A stretch of DNA of 64,000 nucleotides from Phycisphaerae bacterium (GTDB taxonomy: Bacteria > Planctomycetota > Phycisphaerae > UBA1845 > Fen-1342), in assembly GCA_028279405.1 (NCBI GenBank), contig JANQNU010000061.1, positions 25,331 to 89,330 on the forward strand. Reading direction: 5' to 3'. The translations under genes and the position numbers were made by a program. The notes beneath the pieces were generated by a model that did no database searches, was not told where the DNA came from, and saw only the letters and a list, made by a program, of their open reading frames with translations. Of this stretch, positions 26,340 through 37,281 are shown piece after piece (within the stretch, counting starts at the first letter, position 1; each line of letters opens with the position of its first letter).

Positions 26340-26355
26340 CGTTTCACGTGAAACA
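26340..26355. other. ParB-type parS site 2, between kinase and kynureninase
   Basis: CGTTTCACGTGAAACA matches the parS consensus TGTTTCACGTGAAACA at 15 of 16 positions, with the mismatch at the first base. It is intergenic, 82 bp from the kynureninase start and 73 bp from the kinase start. It lies 12.1 kb from the other copy. Confidence 0.8.
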
Positions 26356-26378
26356 TTCGACGTCAGCTTCAAACGCGA

Positions 26379-26395
26379 CGCACGATTTTCGTGCG
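26379..26395. promoter_or_regulatory. Inverted repeat upstream of kynureninase
   Basis: CGCACGA-ttt-TCGTGCG forms a perfect seven-pair inverted repeat ending 26 bases before the kynU start and could be an operator or leader hairpin. A TATCAT follows at about 26410, but no matching -35 element was found. The function is speculative. Confidence 0.3.
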
Positions 26396-26421
26396 CACAT
26401 GGTAGCGGGTATCATCACGAC

Positions 26422-27711
26422 ATGAACCCGTCAGTGACGCCAACCTACAGCCTGGACGAATCCGCCGCCCGCGAATTGGATCAGGCCGATCCACTCGCCG
26501 ACTATCGGGCACGCTTCCATATCCCGAAGCGACCGGACGGGGTTCCCGTCGTCTATCTCTGCGGCAACTCACTCGGCCTGCAACCCGTGAGCATCCGCGC
26601 GGCCATCCTTCAGGAGCTCGACGATTGGGCCAACCTCGCGGTCGACGCACACTTTGCAGGTGCCCACCCATGGTATCCCTATCACGAATTCGTACGAAAC
26701 TCGGTGGCGCGCCTGGTCGGCGCCCGGGCACACGAAGTCGTCATGATGAACGGCCTCACGGTCAACCTGCACCTGCTGATGGCCAGTTTCTATCGACCGA
26801 CGTCGACGCGCTTCAAGATCCTGATGGAAGATACCGCGTTCCCATCCGACACCTACGCCGCCCAGACGCAGCTTCGCTTTCATGGCTTCGATCCGAAGGC
26901 GGGAATCGTCGTTGCCCGGCCGCGCGCAAATGAGCACCAGTTGCGTACCGAGGACATCCTGGCATTGATCGAGCGTGAAGGGGACGCGATTGCCCTCGTG
27001 CTCTTCGGTGCGGTCAACTACTTTACCGGACAGGTCTTCGACATGGCGCGAATCACCGCTGCGGCACAGGCCAAGGGCTGCGTCGTCGGCTTCGACTGCG
27101 CTCACGGCGCCGGCAACGTTCCGCTGAAACTGCACGACGCGAACGTCGATTTCGCGGCGTGGTGCAGCTACAAGTATCTCAACAGCGGTCCGGGATCGGT
27201 CGCGGGCGCGTTCGTTCACGAACGGCACGTCCGCGATACCGAACTCGTTCGGTTTGGCGGCTGGTGGGGCAACGACCCCGACACGCGTTTTCGCATGCAC
27301 CTGAACGAGACGTTCGTTCCTGTCGCGTCCGCGGACGCGTGGCAGCTCAGCAACCCGCCGATCCTGTCGATGGCGGCAGTCCGCGCATCGCTCGAGCTGT
27401 TCGACGAGGTTGGAATGCCTGCGCTGCGTGAGAAATCACAGAAGCTGACCGCGTATCTCCACGCGCTGCTCGAGCCGATCGACGGCACGCTGGTCGATCT
27501 CATTACGCCCAGCGCTCCGGAGGCACGCGGCTGCCAGCTCTCGTTGCGCGTCAAGCGCGACGCGAAAGCCTTCCAGGAGTCGCTTCAACAGCACGGGTTC
27601 GTGACCGACTTTCGTCCGCCGAACATAGTGCGGATCGCGCCCGTTCCGTTATACAACACGTTCCATGAGGTGTGGCAGTTCGCTTTCGTGCTGCGTGAGC
27701 ACCTCGCGTGA
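26422..27711 (+). CDS. kynU: Kynureninase
   Basis: The 429-residue PLP enzyme cleaves kynurenine to anthranilate and alanine. Recognisable elements are the YLCGNSLGLQP loop near residue 50, MMNGLTVNLHLLM, the substrate/PLP segment GFDCAHGAGN, the Schiff-base lysine in AWCSYKYLNSGPG, and GWWGNDPDTRF. The C-terminal small domain ends with VRIAPVPLYNTF. The length is typical. No other tryptophan-catabolism genes (kmo, tdo, kynB) are in the window, so the role may be NAD-type or aromatic-amine metabolism encoded elsewhere. It is preceded by a hairpin and a parS-like site. Confidence 0.95.
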   Translation: MNPSVTPTYSLDESAARELDQADPLADYRARFHIPKRPDGVPVVYLCGNSLGLQPVSIRAAILQELDDWANLAVDAHFAGAHPWYPYHEFVRNSVARLVGARAHEVVMMNGLTVNLHLLMASFYRPTSTRFKILMEDTAFPSDTYAAQTQLRFHGFDPKAGIVVARPRANEHQLRTEDILALIEREGDAIALVLFGAVNYFTGQVFDMARITAAAQAKGCVVGFDCAHGAGNVPLKLHDANVDFAAWCSYKYLNSGPGSVAGAFVHERHVRDTELVRFGGWWGNDPDTRFRMHLNETFVPVASADAWQLSNPPILSMAAVRASLELFDEVGMPALREKSQKLTAYLHALLEPIDGTLVDLITPSAPEARGCQLSLRVKRDAKAFQESLQQHGFVTDFRPPNIVRIAPVPLYNTFHEVWQFAFVLREHLA

Positions 27712-28060
27712 TCTATTGAATATGCCAACAAGCCGTAAGCGATGGGCTGACCGCTCGCTCGCGCTCGCGGCTCGTACTGACGTCCCTGGCACAACAACGA
27801 GCCCCGAGCGCCCGCGAGGGGACGATGCCGGGCGAGACGCCCGCCCCACCCTGTTTTTAGGGGCCGTTCTTACCGGGACAAGCGGCGTACACGCTTGCCT
27901 CGCAAAGGGAGCTTGCTCCCCCCGTCGCTTGCGCTCCGGGCTCGTATTGAAGTGGCTTGGCTTCGTACCGACTTGCCAGGCATCGACACAACGAGCCCCG
28001 AGCGCCCGCGAGGGGACAATGCTGGGCGCGACCCCCACCCTAGTTGTCCACGCCAACGGC
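27712..28060. repeat. Mosaic palindromic repeat block 4
   Basis: The convergent gap between kynU and the Deg protease holds reversed and forward copies of GGCGGGCG...CGCCCGCC (about 27828-27846), three or more copies of GAGCCC-CGAGCGC words (27794, 27990), GCAAAGGGAGCTTGCTCCCC (27901-27920) and a GGCGTACACGCTTGCC hairpin (27884-27899). The block looks internally duplicated: both 27780-27850 and 27960-28040 show the order CGAGCCC-CGAGCGCCCGCGAGGGGAC. No gene was found. Confidence 0.85.
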
Positions 28061-29566
<1,506 letters not shown>

Positions 29567-29710
29567 GAGGACTTTCCTTCAGGAGTTAGCGGGCACGTAC
29601 CGCGGCGCCCGCATCTGGATCATCGGCCGCTCACCCAGCAGAATCAAGCGGCGACAGGCAAATCATGCGCGTTCCGACGTGCTCCCGGGTAAGCAACGAC
29701 ACCCGCTCCG

Positions 29711-30340
29711 TCAGCCGGCGGCGGGCGCTTGGATAAGGTTGCGCGACTGGAGCAGGCGCACGACTTCGGTCGCCGACTCCGACGGCGACAGCGTCGACGA
29801 GTCGAGCGTCAATTCCGGCTGGGTCGGTGCTTCGTAGGGCGCCGAGATCCCGGTGAAGTCGCTGATCTCGCCGGCACGCGCCTTTTTGTACAGACCTTTG
29901 GGGTCACGCTGCTCACAGACGGCAAGCGGCGCCGCGACGTATACCTCGAGGAACGGCAGTCCTGCGTCCGCATGGATGGCGCGTACGCGCTCGCGATCGG
30001 ACCGGTAGGGGCTGATGAAGCTGGTGCAGGTGAGGACCCCGCTGTCTGCGAAGAGCCGGGCGACCTCGCCGATTCGACGAATGTTCTCGACCCGATCTTC
30101 CGGACTGAATCCCAGATTCGCGTTCAGGCCGTGTCGAATGTTGTCGCCGTCCAGACAATATGCCAGGTTGCCGCGCTCGATCAGCGCGTGTTCGACCGCG
30201 AACGCGATCGTACTTTTGCCTGAGCCGCTCAATCCGGTAAACCAGATTGTGGCACCTTGTTGGCCAAGTAACGCGCCGCGACGGGCGCGGTCGACGTGTC
30301 CGGCATGCCAGGTAACGTTGGTTGCACGGGGAGTCTTCAA
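29711..30340 (-). CDS. cysC: Adenylylsulfate kinase
   Basis: The 209-residue protein phosphorylates APS to PAPS for sulfation or assimilation. The P-loop GLSGSGKS is at 36-43, followed by the family motif LDGDNIRHGLN (about 63-73), FSPEDRVENIRRIGEV, the FISPYRSDRERVR loop and the KGLYKKARAG segment. It is a stand-alone kinase, not fused to a sulfurylase. No cysD/cysN partner is in the window. The start region (MKTPRATNVTWHAGHVDRARR) is usual for this family. Confidence 0.94.
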   Translation of the reverse strand: MKTPRATNVTWHAGHVDRARRGALLGQQGATIWFTGLSGSGKSTIAFAVEHALIERGNLAYCLDGDNIRHGLNANLGFSPEDRVENIRRIGEVARLFADSGVLTCTSFISPYRSDRERVRAIHADAGLPFLEVYVAAPLAVCEQRDPKGLYKKARAGEISDFTGISAPYEAPTQPELTLDSSTLSPSESATEVVRLLQSRNLIQAPAAG

Positions 30341-30382
30341 AACACTGGTCCTTTGCCCTGTTCGGTCCTGAGCCAGAGCGGT

Positions 30383-30388
30383 TATAGT
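30383..30388 (+). promoter_or_regulatory. Possible -10 element of the esterase gene
   Basis: TATAGT lies 48 bases before the ATG at 30436, in the divergent gap with cysC. No convincing -35 was seen at 16-18 bases, so the assignment is weak. A GGAG ribosome-binding site at about 30427-30430 fits the downstream start. Confidence 0.3.
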
Positions 30389-30435
30389 AGTCAGACCCTC
30401 GAAGTCGGACCATTCTGTCGGGAAATGGAGCGCGT

Positions 30436-31962
30436 ATGAGTTCTCCGGCCATTACCACTACGGTGCGTGTCCGATACGGCTCGGCTGGTCTCGCAGGGCT
30501 GCTGCTGGCAGCGGCAGCCTACGCTGCCGGTCCTACGCTGACCGTGCAGTTCTCGAGCGACGTTCGTTCCAAGCCGTACACCGGTCGCGTCTATGTCGTA
30601 CTCTCGTCAGATTACGACGATCCGATCGATGCCGTCAATTGGTGGACGGACGGCCCGATCTATGCCCAGGACGTTGTTTCGTGGAAGCCCGAGACGCCGC
30701 TGGTGCTGCAACCCGGGGACGGCCTCACGTTCGGCGAGCCGCTCGAACAGCTGCCGGCCGGAACCTACCACGCCCAGGCCGTGCTGGATCTCAACCCCCA
30801 AACACACAGCGTGATGCGCGGTCCGGGGAACGGCTACTCCCCGCCGGTCCAGTTCGTGCACCATCCGTCATCAACGTCGCCGACGCGTGTCGAGCTGGTC
30901 GTCAATCACACCTATCCTCACTGGGAACTCAGGGACACGGCGGACCTCAAGTTCGTCAAGAAAAAGAGTTCATCGTTGACGACGTTCTTCGATCGCAACC
31001 ATTACATGCGCGCCATCGTTGCGCTGCCTGACGCCTACATGCGCGCTACGGATCGACGTTTTCCGACGGTGTATGTCATTGGTGGGTTCGGTTCCGACAT
31101 GCGCACCCGGTATTGGCTCGAGACCCGTGCGCGACTCGAGGGCTTGAACGTGCCCGCGGTCGTGGTCTTCATCGACGCCGACTGCCCGTTGGGGCACCAC
31201 GTATTTGCCGATTCCAAGAACAATGGGCCCGTCGGTACCGCGTTCGTCAAAGAGTTGATTCCGTGGTTAGAGCAAGAGTTTCGACTGATTCGGGATCCGA
31301 ATCTCCGGTTGCTCACCGGCCATTCGTCCGGCGGTTGGTCCAGCCTGTGGCTGCAGGTCCGTTATCCGGAGGCGTTCGGTGGTACGTGGTCCACGTCACC
31401 CGACCCGGTCGACTTCAGCGCGTTCCAGACAGTGAACATCTACGAGCCGGGCGCAAACATGTTCTATGACGGCAACAAAAAACCGGTTCCGGTGTCGCGA
31501 CCCTCTTTCCGCCGAGCGATTCTCGCGAAACGGATGTCCGATCTGGAGCGGGTCATCGGGCGCGGCGGACAGCTCCAGTCCTTCGAAGCCGTCTTCAGCC
31601 CGCGCGGTCCCGACGGCAGACCACGACCGCTCTGGGACCGCGAGACGGGGGCGATCGATTCCGATGTGGCCGAGACCTGGCGCGAGTACGACATCCGCCA
31701 CTACCTCGTGGCCAACTGGAAGCAACTCGGTCCCCAACTCCGTGGCAAACTGCACCTCTACTGCGGCGATCGCGACACTTTTTACCTCGACCGCGCGTTC
31801 GTCAAGCTGAGACAGGCGCTCGAGCAGTTGGAGAGTGACGCATTGGTCGAGATCATTCCGAACGCCGGCCACGGGCTTACCCGCGAAACCATGCGAGAAG
31901 TCCATCGGGACATGGCCAACCACATCAAACGACACCTCGACCGACGTCGGGAAGGCTCATAA
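30436..31962 (+). CDS. Secreted alpha/beta-hydrolase, esterase-D-like
   Basis: The 508-residue protein has a signal sequence (about 15-31, GLLLAAAAYAAG), an N-terminal beta domain (about 35-140) and an alpha/beta-hydrolase domain. The nucleophile elbow GHSSGG has Ser at about residue 297. A probable acid (CGDRDTFYL) and a His in ENPNAGHGL-like sequence (NAGHGLTR) complete the triad. Putative-esterase-family proteins (PF00756 type) act on short acyl or feruloyl esters. The real substrate is unknown. The GTG/ATG context and GGAG at -6 support the start. Confidence 0.85.
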   Translation: MSSPAITTTVRVRYGSAGLAGLLLAAAAYAAGPTLTVQFSSDVRSKPYTGRVYVVLSSDYDDPIDAVNWWTDGPIYAQDVVSWKPETPLVLQPGDGLTFGEPLEQLPAGTYHAQAVLDLNPQTHSVMRGPGNGYSPPVQFVHHPSSTSPTRVELVVNHTYPHWELRDTADLKFVKKKSSSLTTFFDRNHYMRAIVALPDAYMRATDRRFPTVYVIGGFGSDMRTRYWLETRARLEGLNVPAVVVFIDADCPLGHHVFADSKNNGPVGTAFVKELIPWLEQEFRLIRDPNLRLLTGHSSGGWSSLWLQVRYPEAFGGTWSTSPDPVDFSAFQTVNIYEPGANMFYDGNKKPVPVSRPSFRRAILAKRMSDLERVIGRGGQLQSFEAVFSPRGPDGRPRPLWDRETGAIDSDVAETWREYDIRHYLVANWKQLGPQLRGKLHLYCGDRDTFYLDRAFVKLRQALEQLESDALVEIIPNAGHGLTRETMREVHRDMANHIKRHLDRRREGS

Positions 31963-32378
31963 CGAACTCCGAAAAGCGCTATGTTGGAGCGTGAGCGTCC
32001 TGTGCATGGGTGCCTCAGGGTTCTACCCTCGAGACAGCAACGCTTGCCTCGCTTGTGCTCGGAGCTCGTTGCGTGGTCGAGGGGCGCCAGTGCGAGCCGC
32101 GAGCGCAAAGCGAGCGGTCCAGTTCATCTCGCGCACCGTAGCCCCCTCGCTGACGCTCGGGGCTCGTTGGGTGGCTAGGGGGCGCCAGTGCGAGCCGCGA
32201 GCGCAAGCGAGCGGTCAATGGCGGGTTTGGTGCCCCGGGTTCTACCTACCGAAGAGCTTTCAGGCCGAAGCGCGTCGCCACCGTGGAAGGGCGGAGCATC
32301 TCGCCCATAAAGGCGAAGCTTGCTCCCCCATTGGTGGGCGGGTATGCGCCGGCACGTGTCCGCGTTGCAGACTATTCT
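31963..32378. repeat. Mosaic palindromic repeat block 5
   Basis: The convergent gap between the esterase and the DUF255 gene contains no gene. It shows two copies of GGGTTCTACC (near 32017 and 32237), two direct copies of GGCGCCAGTGCGAGCCGCGAG (about 32082-32102 and 32181-32201), GCTCGGGGCTCGTTG words (32156-32170) and GGCGAAGCTTGCTCCCCC (about 32311-32329). The two 100-base arms look duplicated. Confidence 0.85.
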
Positions 32379-34586
32379 TTATTCTGCTGCGAGTTGCGCT
32401 CGCAGTTCATCGACAGTGTTTACCGGTTTCTTGCACGTGTAGTTGCGGCAGACATACGCCGACGGTTGGCCGTTAATCTGCTTGCGATCCGTCAGTAACG
32501 GGGATTTGACCGCGGATTCGGGGCTGGCGGGATCGAGCCCCATCAGTACGCGGTTCGGCAGGTAGGTATTTGCGACTGCATCGAGCAGTGCCTGTGTCTC
32601 GCGCTTCTGCCGACTACCGACAATGGCGACCTCGACCGGACCGGTCAATGCGAAGTCGGCCGCTGCCAGGTAACGCTCGGAAGACCAGGGGCTCGCGAGC
32701 ACTTCGCCGGCAAAGACCCGCATCGACCGCTCGGCTTGCTGACGGAACCGTTCCTCTCCGGTCATCACGTGCAGCCGGAGCAGGTTGAGCAGCATCACGG
32801 AGTTTCCGCTGGGGACCGCCGCGTCGCGCAGATCCTTCGTACGCGTGATCAGTCGCTCGTGGTCGCTCGATGTAAAGTAGAACCCGCCCGCATCCGTGTC
32901 GGCAAAGAGTTCGATCGTCTTGTCAGCGAGCGCGACCGCGTTCGTGAGCCATCGCGAATCGAACGTGGCTTCGTACAACTCGAGCAAGCCCTCGATCATC
33001 GCGGCGTAGTCACTCAGGAACGCCTGATCGAGCGTGCGGCCGGCGCGCCAGGAGCGCAACAGTCGACCGTCGACGTACTGGCGAGTGAGGACGAAGTCGG
33101 CGGCGCGCGCAGCCGCTTCCACGTATTTCGGCTCGTTCAGCACGGCTCCGCCGCGCGCCAGGCTCGCGATCATCAGCCCGTTCCATTCCGCGAGGACTTT
33201 ATCATCGAGGCCCGGCGGGACCCGCTTCGCACGCACTTCGACCAGCTTCGATCGGCCTTCCGCCAGACGTTGCTGGAGCGCTGCCGGCGTCAGTCCATGG
33301 GCCTTTGCGACCTCTGCGGGCGGCTTGCGGATGTGCAGGATGTTCTTGCGGGCGCCCGGCGCGTGAGGATCGTCCCAGTTGCCGCCTTCACGGACGTCGT
33401 AGTAGTCGCAAAAGAGCGGGCCCAGTTCGGGCCCGAGTACGTCAAGTATCTCCGGCTGGGTCCAGACGTAATACTTGCCTTCTTCGCCTTCACTGTCGGC
33501 GTCGCGCGTGCTGTACAAACCGCCGGCCGGTGACTGCAGGTCCGCCAGTACGTAATCGAAGATGCTCCGTGCAGTCGCGGCGAACAGCGGATCGTCGAAG
33601 TAGACGAAACCGTCGAGGTAGGATCGGCTGACCAGTGCCTGATCGTAGAGCATCTTCTCGAAGTGTGGTGCGTGCCATTCGACGTCCGTGCTGTAACGCG
33701 CGATGCCGCCCGCGAGGTGATCGTAAATCCCCCCGTAGGCCATTTGCGTGAGCGTTAGCCGAACCATCTCTTCCATCCGTTTCCGGGCGGGGTCGTCGGC
33801 AGGGCGACGACGTGCAGCGCGCAACATGATGTCCATCGCCATCGACGGGGGAAACTTGTTCGTACCGCCGCCGCTGACGCCGCCGAAGCGGCTATCGAAG
33901 GCATTGGCGAGCTTCTGCGCCAGGTCGTCGATCGCCGCGACGGTGATTGTGGCGTCGGGTGCCGGCTTCGACACCAGCGATTCACGCACCGCCTCGGTGA
34001 GCCGCTCCGATTGTTCGACCAGCTTGGCGCGATCGTCGGAGCCCCAGAGCGTTCCGATTCGCTCGCAGATATCCGGGAACCCGGGGCGACCGAACCGCTG
34101 TTCCGGCGGAAAGTACGTGCCCGCAAAGAATGGCTGGAGTTCAGGGGTCAGCCATACGCTCATCGGCCAGCCCCCTTGTCCACGGTTGAGCAGCATCGTC
34201 GCCTGCATGTAGATTTCGTCGAGATCGGGGCGCTCCTCGCGGTCGACCTTCACGTTCACGAAGTGTCGGTTCATGATCTCCGCGGTGGCTTCGTTCTCGA
34301 ACGATTCATGGGCCATCACGTGGCACCAGTGACAGGCCGCGTACCCGATGCTCAGGAAGATCGGTTTCTGTTCGTCCCTCGCCTTCTTGAGTGCCTCCGG
34401 TCCCCATTCGTACCAGTCGACGGGGTTGTGCGCATGCTGGAGCAGATAAGGCGATGTCGCGTTCGCGAGTCGGTTGGTATGCACGGGTTTCGTCGTCGTC
34501 ATCGCGGAGCCTTTCTGGCCGGGACCGCCCGGCGAAACGAGCGGCAACGGCGCGAGAAGCAGAATCAGGAACGGACGAACGATCAT
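32379..34586 (-). CDS. Thioredoxin-fold DUF255 protein (YyaL-type)
   Basis: A 735-residue protein with a signal peptide (about 1-20), starting at the ATG at 34584-34586 behind GAGGT. A thioredoxin-like domain follows with the CHWC pair at 85-88 (AACHWCHVM) and the [16 protein letters not shown] motif of the DUF255/SSP411 family. The rest is a (alpha/alpha)6-toroid glycoside-hydrolase-like domain with [14 protein letters not shown] near 140 and WNGLMI further on. The family's enzymatic role is not settled. Here the exported form suggests an extracytoplasmic function. Confidence 0.9.
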   Translation of the reverse strand: MIVRPFLILLLAPLPLVSPGGPGQKGSAMTTTKPVHTNRLANATSPYLLQHAHNPVDWYEWGPEALKKARDEQKPIFLSIGYAACHWCHVMAHESFENEATAEIMNRHFVNVKVDREERPDLDEIYMQATMLLNRGQGGWPMSVWLTPELQPFFAGTYFPPEQRFGRPGFPDICERIGTLWGSDDRAKLVEQSERLTEAVRESLVSKPAPDATITVAAIDDLAQKLANAFDSRFGGVSGGGTNKFPPSMAMDIMLRAARRRPADDPARKRMEEMVRLTLTQMAYGGIYDHLAGGIARYSTDVEWHAPHFEKMLYDQALVSRSYLDGFVYFDDPLFAATARSIFDYVLADLQSPAGGLYSTRDADSEGEEGKYYVWTQPEILDVLGPELGPLFCDYYDVREGGNWDDPHAPGARKNILHIRKPPAEVAKAHGLTPAALQQRLAEGRSKLVEVRAKRVPPGLDDKVLAEWNGLMIASLARGGAVLNEPKYVEAAARAADFVLTRQYVDGRLLRSWRAGRTLDQAFLSDYAAMIEGLLELYEATFDSRWLTNAVALADKTIELFADTDAGGFYFTSSDHERLITRTKDLRDAAVPSGNSVMLLNLLRLHVMTGEERFRQQAERSMRVFAGEVLASPWSSERYLAAADFALTGPVEVAIVGSRQKRETQALLDAVANTYLPNRVLMGLDPASPESAVKSPLLTDRKQINGQPSAYVCRNYTCKKPVNTVDELRAQLAAE

Positions 34587-34711
34587 GTTTACCTCGGGAG
34601 TCAAATGATAAGGCATCGTGGTTCGTCTTCAGCGGACGATCATAACAGGTTCGCCACCGATGACCGTGACGGGGGCTCCTTTTTCGCGGTGGATGTGCCG
34701 GACGGGCGGCG

Positions 34712-35452
34712 CTAGTCTGCGCTCGTTGCGACTGCGGAGCGATCGGTGTGGAAATGCAACACGTTGAAGTGACGGTGATGAAGGCCGGACCCCGTGTTGT
34801 GGAACCAGAATCCGCGATAATAGAAGTCACGGAACGGCGTGTGGGTATGGCCGAAGTAGATGTCGCGCACGCCGGCGGTGACGCCCGGCGCGACCCGATC
34901 GAGGTGCCCGAGAATCCGTCGAGCTGTCTTGCGCCGGGGATACACGAGTCGCGGGAGCACGTGACTCACGCCGCTGCGATCGACCCAGCCGTAGGCGGTC
35001 GCAAGGTTGCGCGGTTTGATACGATCGCTGTGCCAGCGATGGCGATACAGCGCCAGGTCATACGAACCCATTCCCGGTCGCGTGATGCAATCGCCATGCA
35101 GAAACAAGGCGTTGGCCACGCGCAGGTGATGCTCGTGCCATTCCAGGTTCGGTGTCGTCGACGCGAGCTCGCCGAGTGCGTTGATGAAACGCGGGTGCGA
35201 ATCGTGGTTACCGAGGACGACCGCGATTTGGCAGTGGGGATAGCGTTGGGCGACGTTCTTCAGCCACCGTGCCGCCGCTTCGACTGTTTCGGCCAGGTTG
35301 GGCAGCACGGTCCACTGAAAATCAAACGTGTCGCCATTGAGCACGAGCAGCTCGCAGTTTCGGAGATGCTGGTGCAGCGACGCGAAAAGATGCCACCCAT
35401 GCGTGCGACGGGCGTAGAGATGTAAGTCGGAAAGCACCAGACCGCGGTACAT
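34712..35452 (-). CDS. LpxH-like metallophosphoesterase
   Basis: A 246-residue calcineurin-like enzyme. The metal ligands are arranged in SDLHLY (near 9), NGDTFDF (near 43), GNHDSHP (near 82), a FLHGD motif and GHTHTP near the C-terminus, an order resembling UDP-2,3-diacylglucosamine pyrophosphatases. The His-rich C-terminus (HNTGSGLHHRHFNVLHFHTD) is unusual. The ATG at 35450-35452 was chosen over an upstream start that lies within repeats. It is cytoplasmic. No other lpx genes are in the window, so the substrate is uncertain. Confidence 0.8.
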   Translation of the reverse strand: MYRGLVLSDLHLYARRTHGWHLFASLHQHLRNCELLVLNGDTFDFQWTVLPNLAETVEAAARWLKNVAQRYPHCQIAVVLGNHDSHPRFINALGELASTTPNLEWHEHHLRVANALFLHGDCITRPGMGSYDLALYRHRWHSDRIKPRNLATAYGWVDRSGVSHVLPRLVYPRRKTARRILGHLDRVAPGVTAGVRDIYFGHTHTPFRDFYYRGFWFHNTGSGLHHRHFNVLHFHTDRSAVATSAD

Positions 35453-35709
35453 GCCGCTATTGTAGCGGCACTGGCCGGGTACGCCATGCACAGCCGCGGC
35501 CCGTTCAGCATCAGGGTGTAGTGGGGACAGTGCCTCATCCAGGATGGGGGCCGACGAACCCCCATTCCGTCCCCCACCCCGAGATGGGGTGGGGCACCGC
35601 GCGATCTCGAGCAAGCCAGGGTGGGGCGGGCGTCTCGCCCGCCGTTGACCTGTTGGTTTCGCACGGAGCTGTTCACCAGACACGGCCCCGCATATCGCTT
35701 CACGCTTCG
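35453..35709. repeat. Mosaic palindromic repeat block 6
   Basis: Co-directional gap holding GTCCCC-CACCCCGAGATGGGGTGGGGCAC (about 35570-35597), GGCGGGCG-tct-CGCCCGCC (about 35625-35643) and flanking pieces. There is no gene. The block begins about 70 bases upstream of the phosphoesterase start and may take up part of its leader. Confidence 0.75.
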
Positions 35710-37281
35710 CTAACGGCGCTCGTCCTCCGAGATAGATGCCGTGACGGCACTGCTTCGGTGCTCGATCGCGGTCAGACGATCTTCGAAGGACGCGAGGGCG
35801 TTACGCAACGCCGCGTTCTCGGCTTGCAGGGCTTCGATCTGCGCGTCCTTCTCACGGCGCAGCTCGCGCAGTGCCGCGACGGTGAGCGACTCGAACCCCT
35901 TCGGGGCGACACACTTGTAGCCATCTTTAGACTCGCTGACCCAGTTCGGGAACAACGGCTCGACCTCTTGGGCCACGAAGCCGACTTGCCGGCCGGGAAG
36001 TTCGCCCGTCGCGGCAGGGTCCTTGAATTCGAAGCTGACGCTGCGGAGCGCCAGCAGCCGCTCGAGCGCGCCCTCGAGCGGTTGGATGTCCTTTTTCAGC
36101 CGTCGATCGGAGAACGCGGCCCAGGGACCGCCGCCGGGCTTAAACGCGTTGAAACCGTTGAGGACCTCGACGCCGTTGTCGGTAACGCGAAAGATCTCGG
36201 TGGTGCCGCCCGGCTGGAAGACGTCCAGGTACGCGATGTCTCCGGCACGTCCCCGGATGGCAACGGTGGCTACATTGACGAAAGGCATATTGACCGCGAT
36301 GCGCCCAGTGGTGGTGCTCTGGCCCAGCCCAAGATCGTTGTCTCGGCTCAAGCTCAATAACGTACGATCGGACTGATTCTCGATGACGAACCGTTCCAAC
36401 GAATCCTGCCCAATATCGATAAAGTTGAGGCTGTTGTCGGCCTGGAAGCGAAACTGCGGGGGGGCGCTGGTGCCTTTCAACGCTCCCATCAGCACCGACC
36501 CGCCGGAGGTGCCTAAGTTGAAGATTTCGAAGCTGCCGGCATTGTTCATCGTCCGGAACGTCCCGTCCATGTCCATTCGGGACCCTGCGTTGAGTCCGAG
36601 TCGCCCGTCCAGCGTGAGTACCGTGTTTCCTTGGAGCGTGCTGATGTCGCTCGTGTTTCCCGCAACCGCTGTTTGGAGCCCATCGATTCGCGCCGTTGCG
36701 GTACCCAGGTCCGCGGTGGTCGGTGCGCCGACCTGTGCGGCCGTGACCTGGTGTGGGTTGTTGGTGTCCGTGACGTGCGCTGACTGGTTTAGCGCTGCAG
36801 CACTGAAGCCCTCCAGCGTTGCTGCGTTCTCGGCGTTGAACGAATAGCCCACCGAAGTGAACGGTATGCGCGGCGTCAGCTCGGGGTCCGCGCCGATCGT
36901 CAGGCCCAGAAATCGCGGTGACTGAAACAGGCTTGCCGGGAACGGATTGGTATCGCTCCCGAGGGTGGCATTGATGAGCCCTTGGTCGGCGACAACCTCC
37001 AGCGTGTCGGTCCATAGCGGGGATCCGCCGGCCGCGGCGTCATAGATCGCGAACTGGATCATGACATTGCCGTCTACCGGTGTGCCGGCCGTGTCGCGGA
37101 TCACACCCTGAAACGACAGCGTCTGCGGGACTGCCGCCATCAACGCCGGCGAGCAGACGATCAATGCTGCCAACGCGGCGCACATCGCGACGCGTTCCCA
37201 CCGGCGCCGGAATGTCCCGCCGGCGCGGCGATCAGCTCGCTGGTATGCTCCTCGACAAAGTACAGTTTCAGATGCCCTCAT
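35710..37281 (-). CDS. Fibre-like secreted protein with S74 endosialidase-chaperone domain
   Basis: The 523-residue protein starts at the ATG at 37279-37281 (GAGGAG upstream). A signal anchor lies around 30-48. The N-terminal domain, VPQTLSFQGVIRDTAGTPVDG..., resembles the N-terminal domain of the fibre at 21062. The middle is beta-repeat. At the C-terminus, SDRRLKKDIQPLEGALERLLALRSVSFEF marks the intramolecular-chaperone S74 domain (about 395-465) that trimerises and self-cleaves, followed by a coiled coil (DAQIEALQAENAALRNAL). It likely forms a cell-surface trimer. A strong promoter lies about 190 bases upstream. Confidence 0.85.
   Translation of the reverse strand: MRASETVLCRGAYQRADRRAGGTFRRRWERVAMCAALAALIVCSPALMAAVPQTLSFQGVIRDTAGTPVDGNVMIQFAIYDAAAGGSPLWTDTLEVVADQGLINATLGSDTNPFPASLFQSPRFLGLTIGADPELTPRIPFTSVGYSFNAENAATLEGFSAAALNQSAHVTDTNNPHQVTAAQVGAPTTADLGTATARIDGLQTAVAGNTSDISTLQGNTVLTLDGRLGLNAGSRMDMDGTFRTMNNAGSFEIFNLGTSGGSVLMGALKGTSAPPQFRFQADNSLNFIDIGQDSLERFVIENQSDRTLLSLSRDNDLGLGQSTTTGRIAVNMPFVNVATVAIRGRAGDIAYLDVFQPGGTTEIFRVTDNGVEVLNGFNAFKPGGGPWAAFSDRRLKKDIQPLEGALERLLALRSVSFEFKDPAATGELPGRQVGFVAQEVEPLFPNWVSESKDGYKCVAPKGFESLTVAALRELRREKDAQIEALQAENAALRNALASFEDRLTAIEHRSSAVTASISEDERR

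Noticed and set aside
34617..34711. Possible short peptide tail (IHREKGAPVTVIGGEPV) on the minus strand downstream of the LpxH-like gene
   Set aside because: The frame overlaps the end of the phosphoesterase and has no start codon with a ribosome site. It looks like chance.
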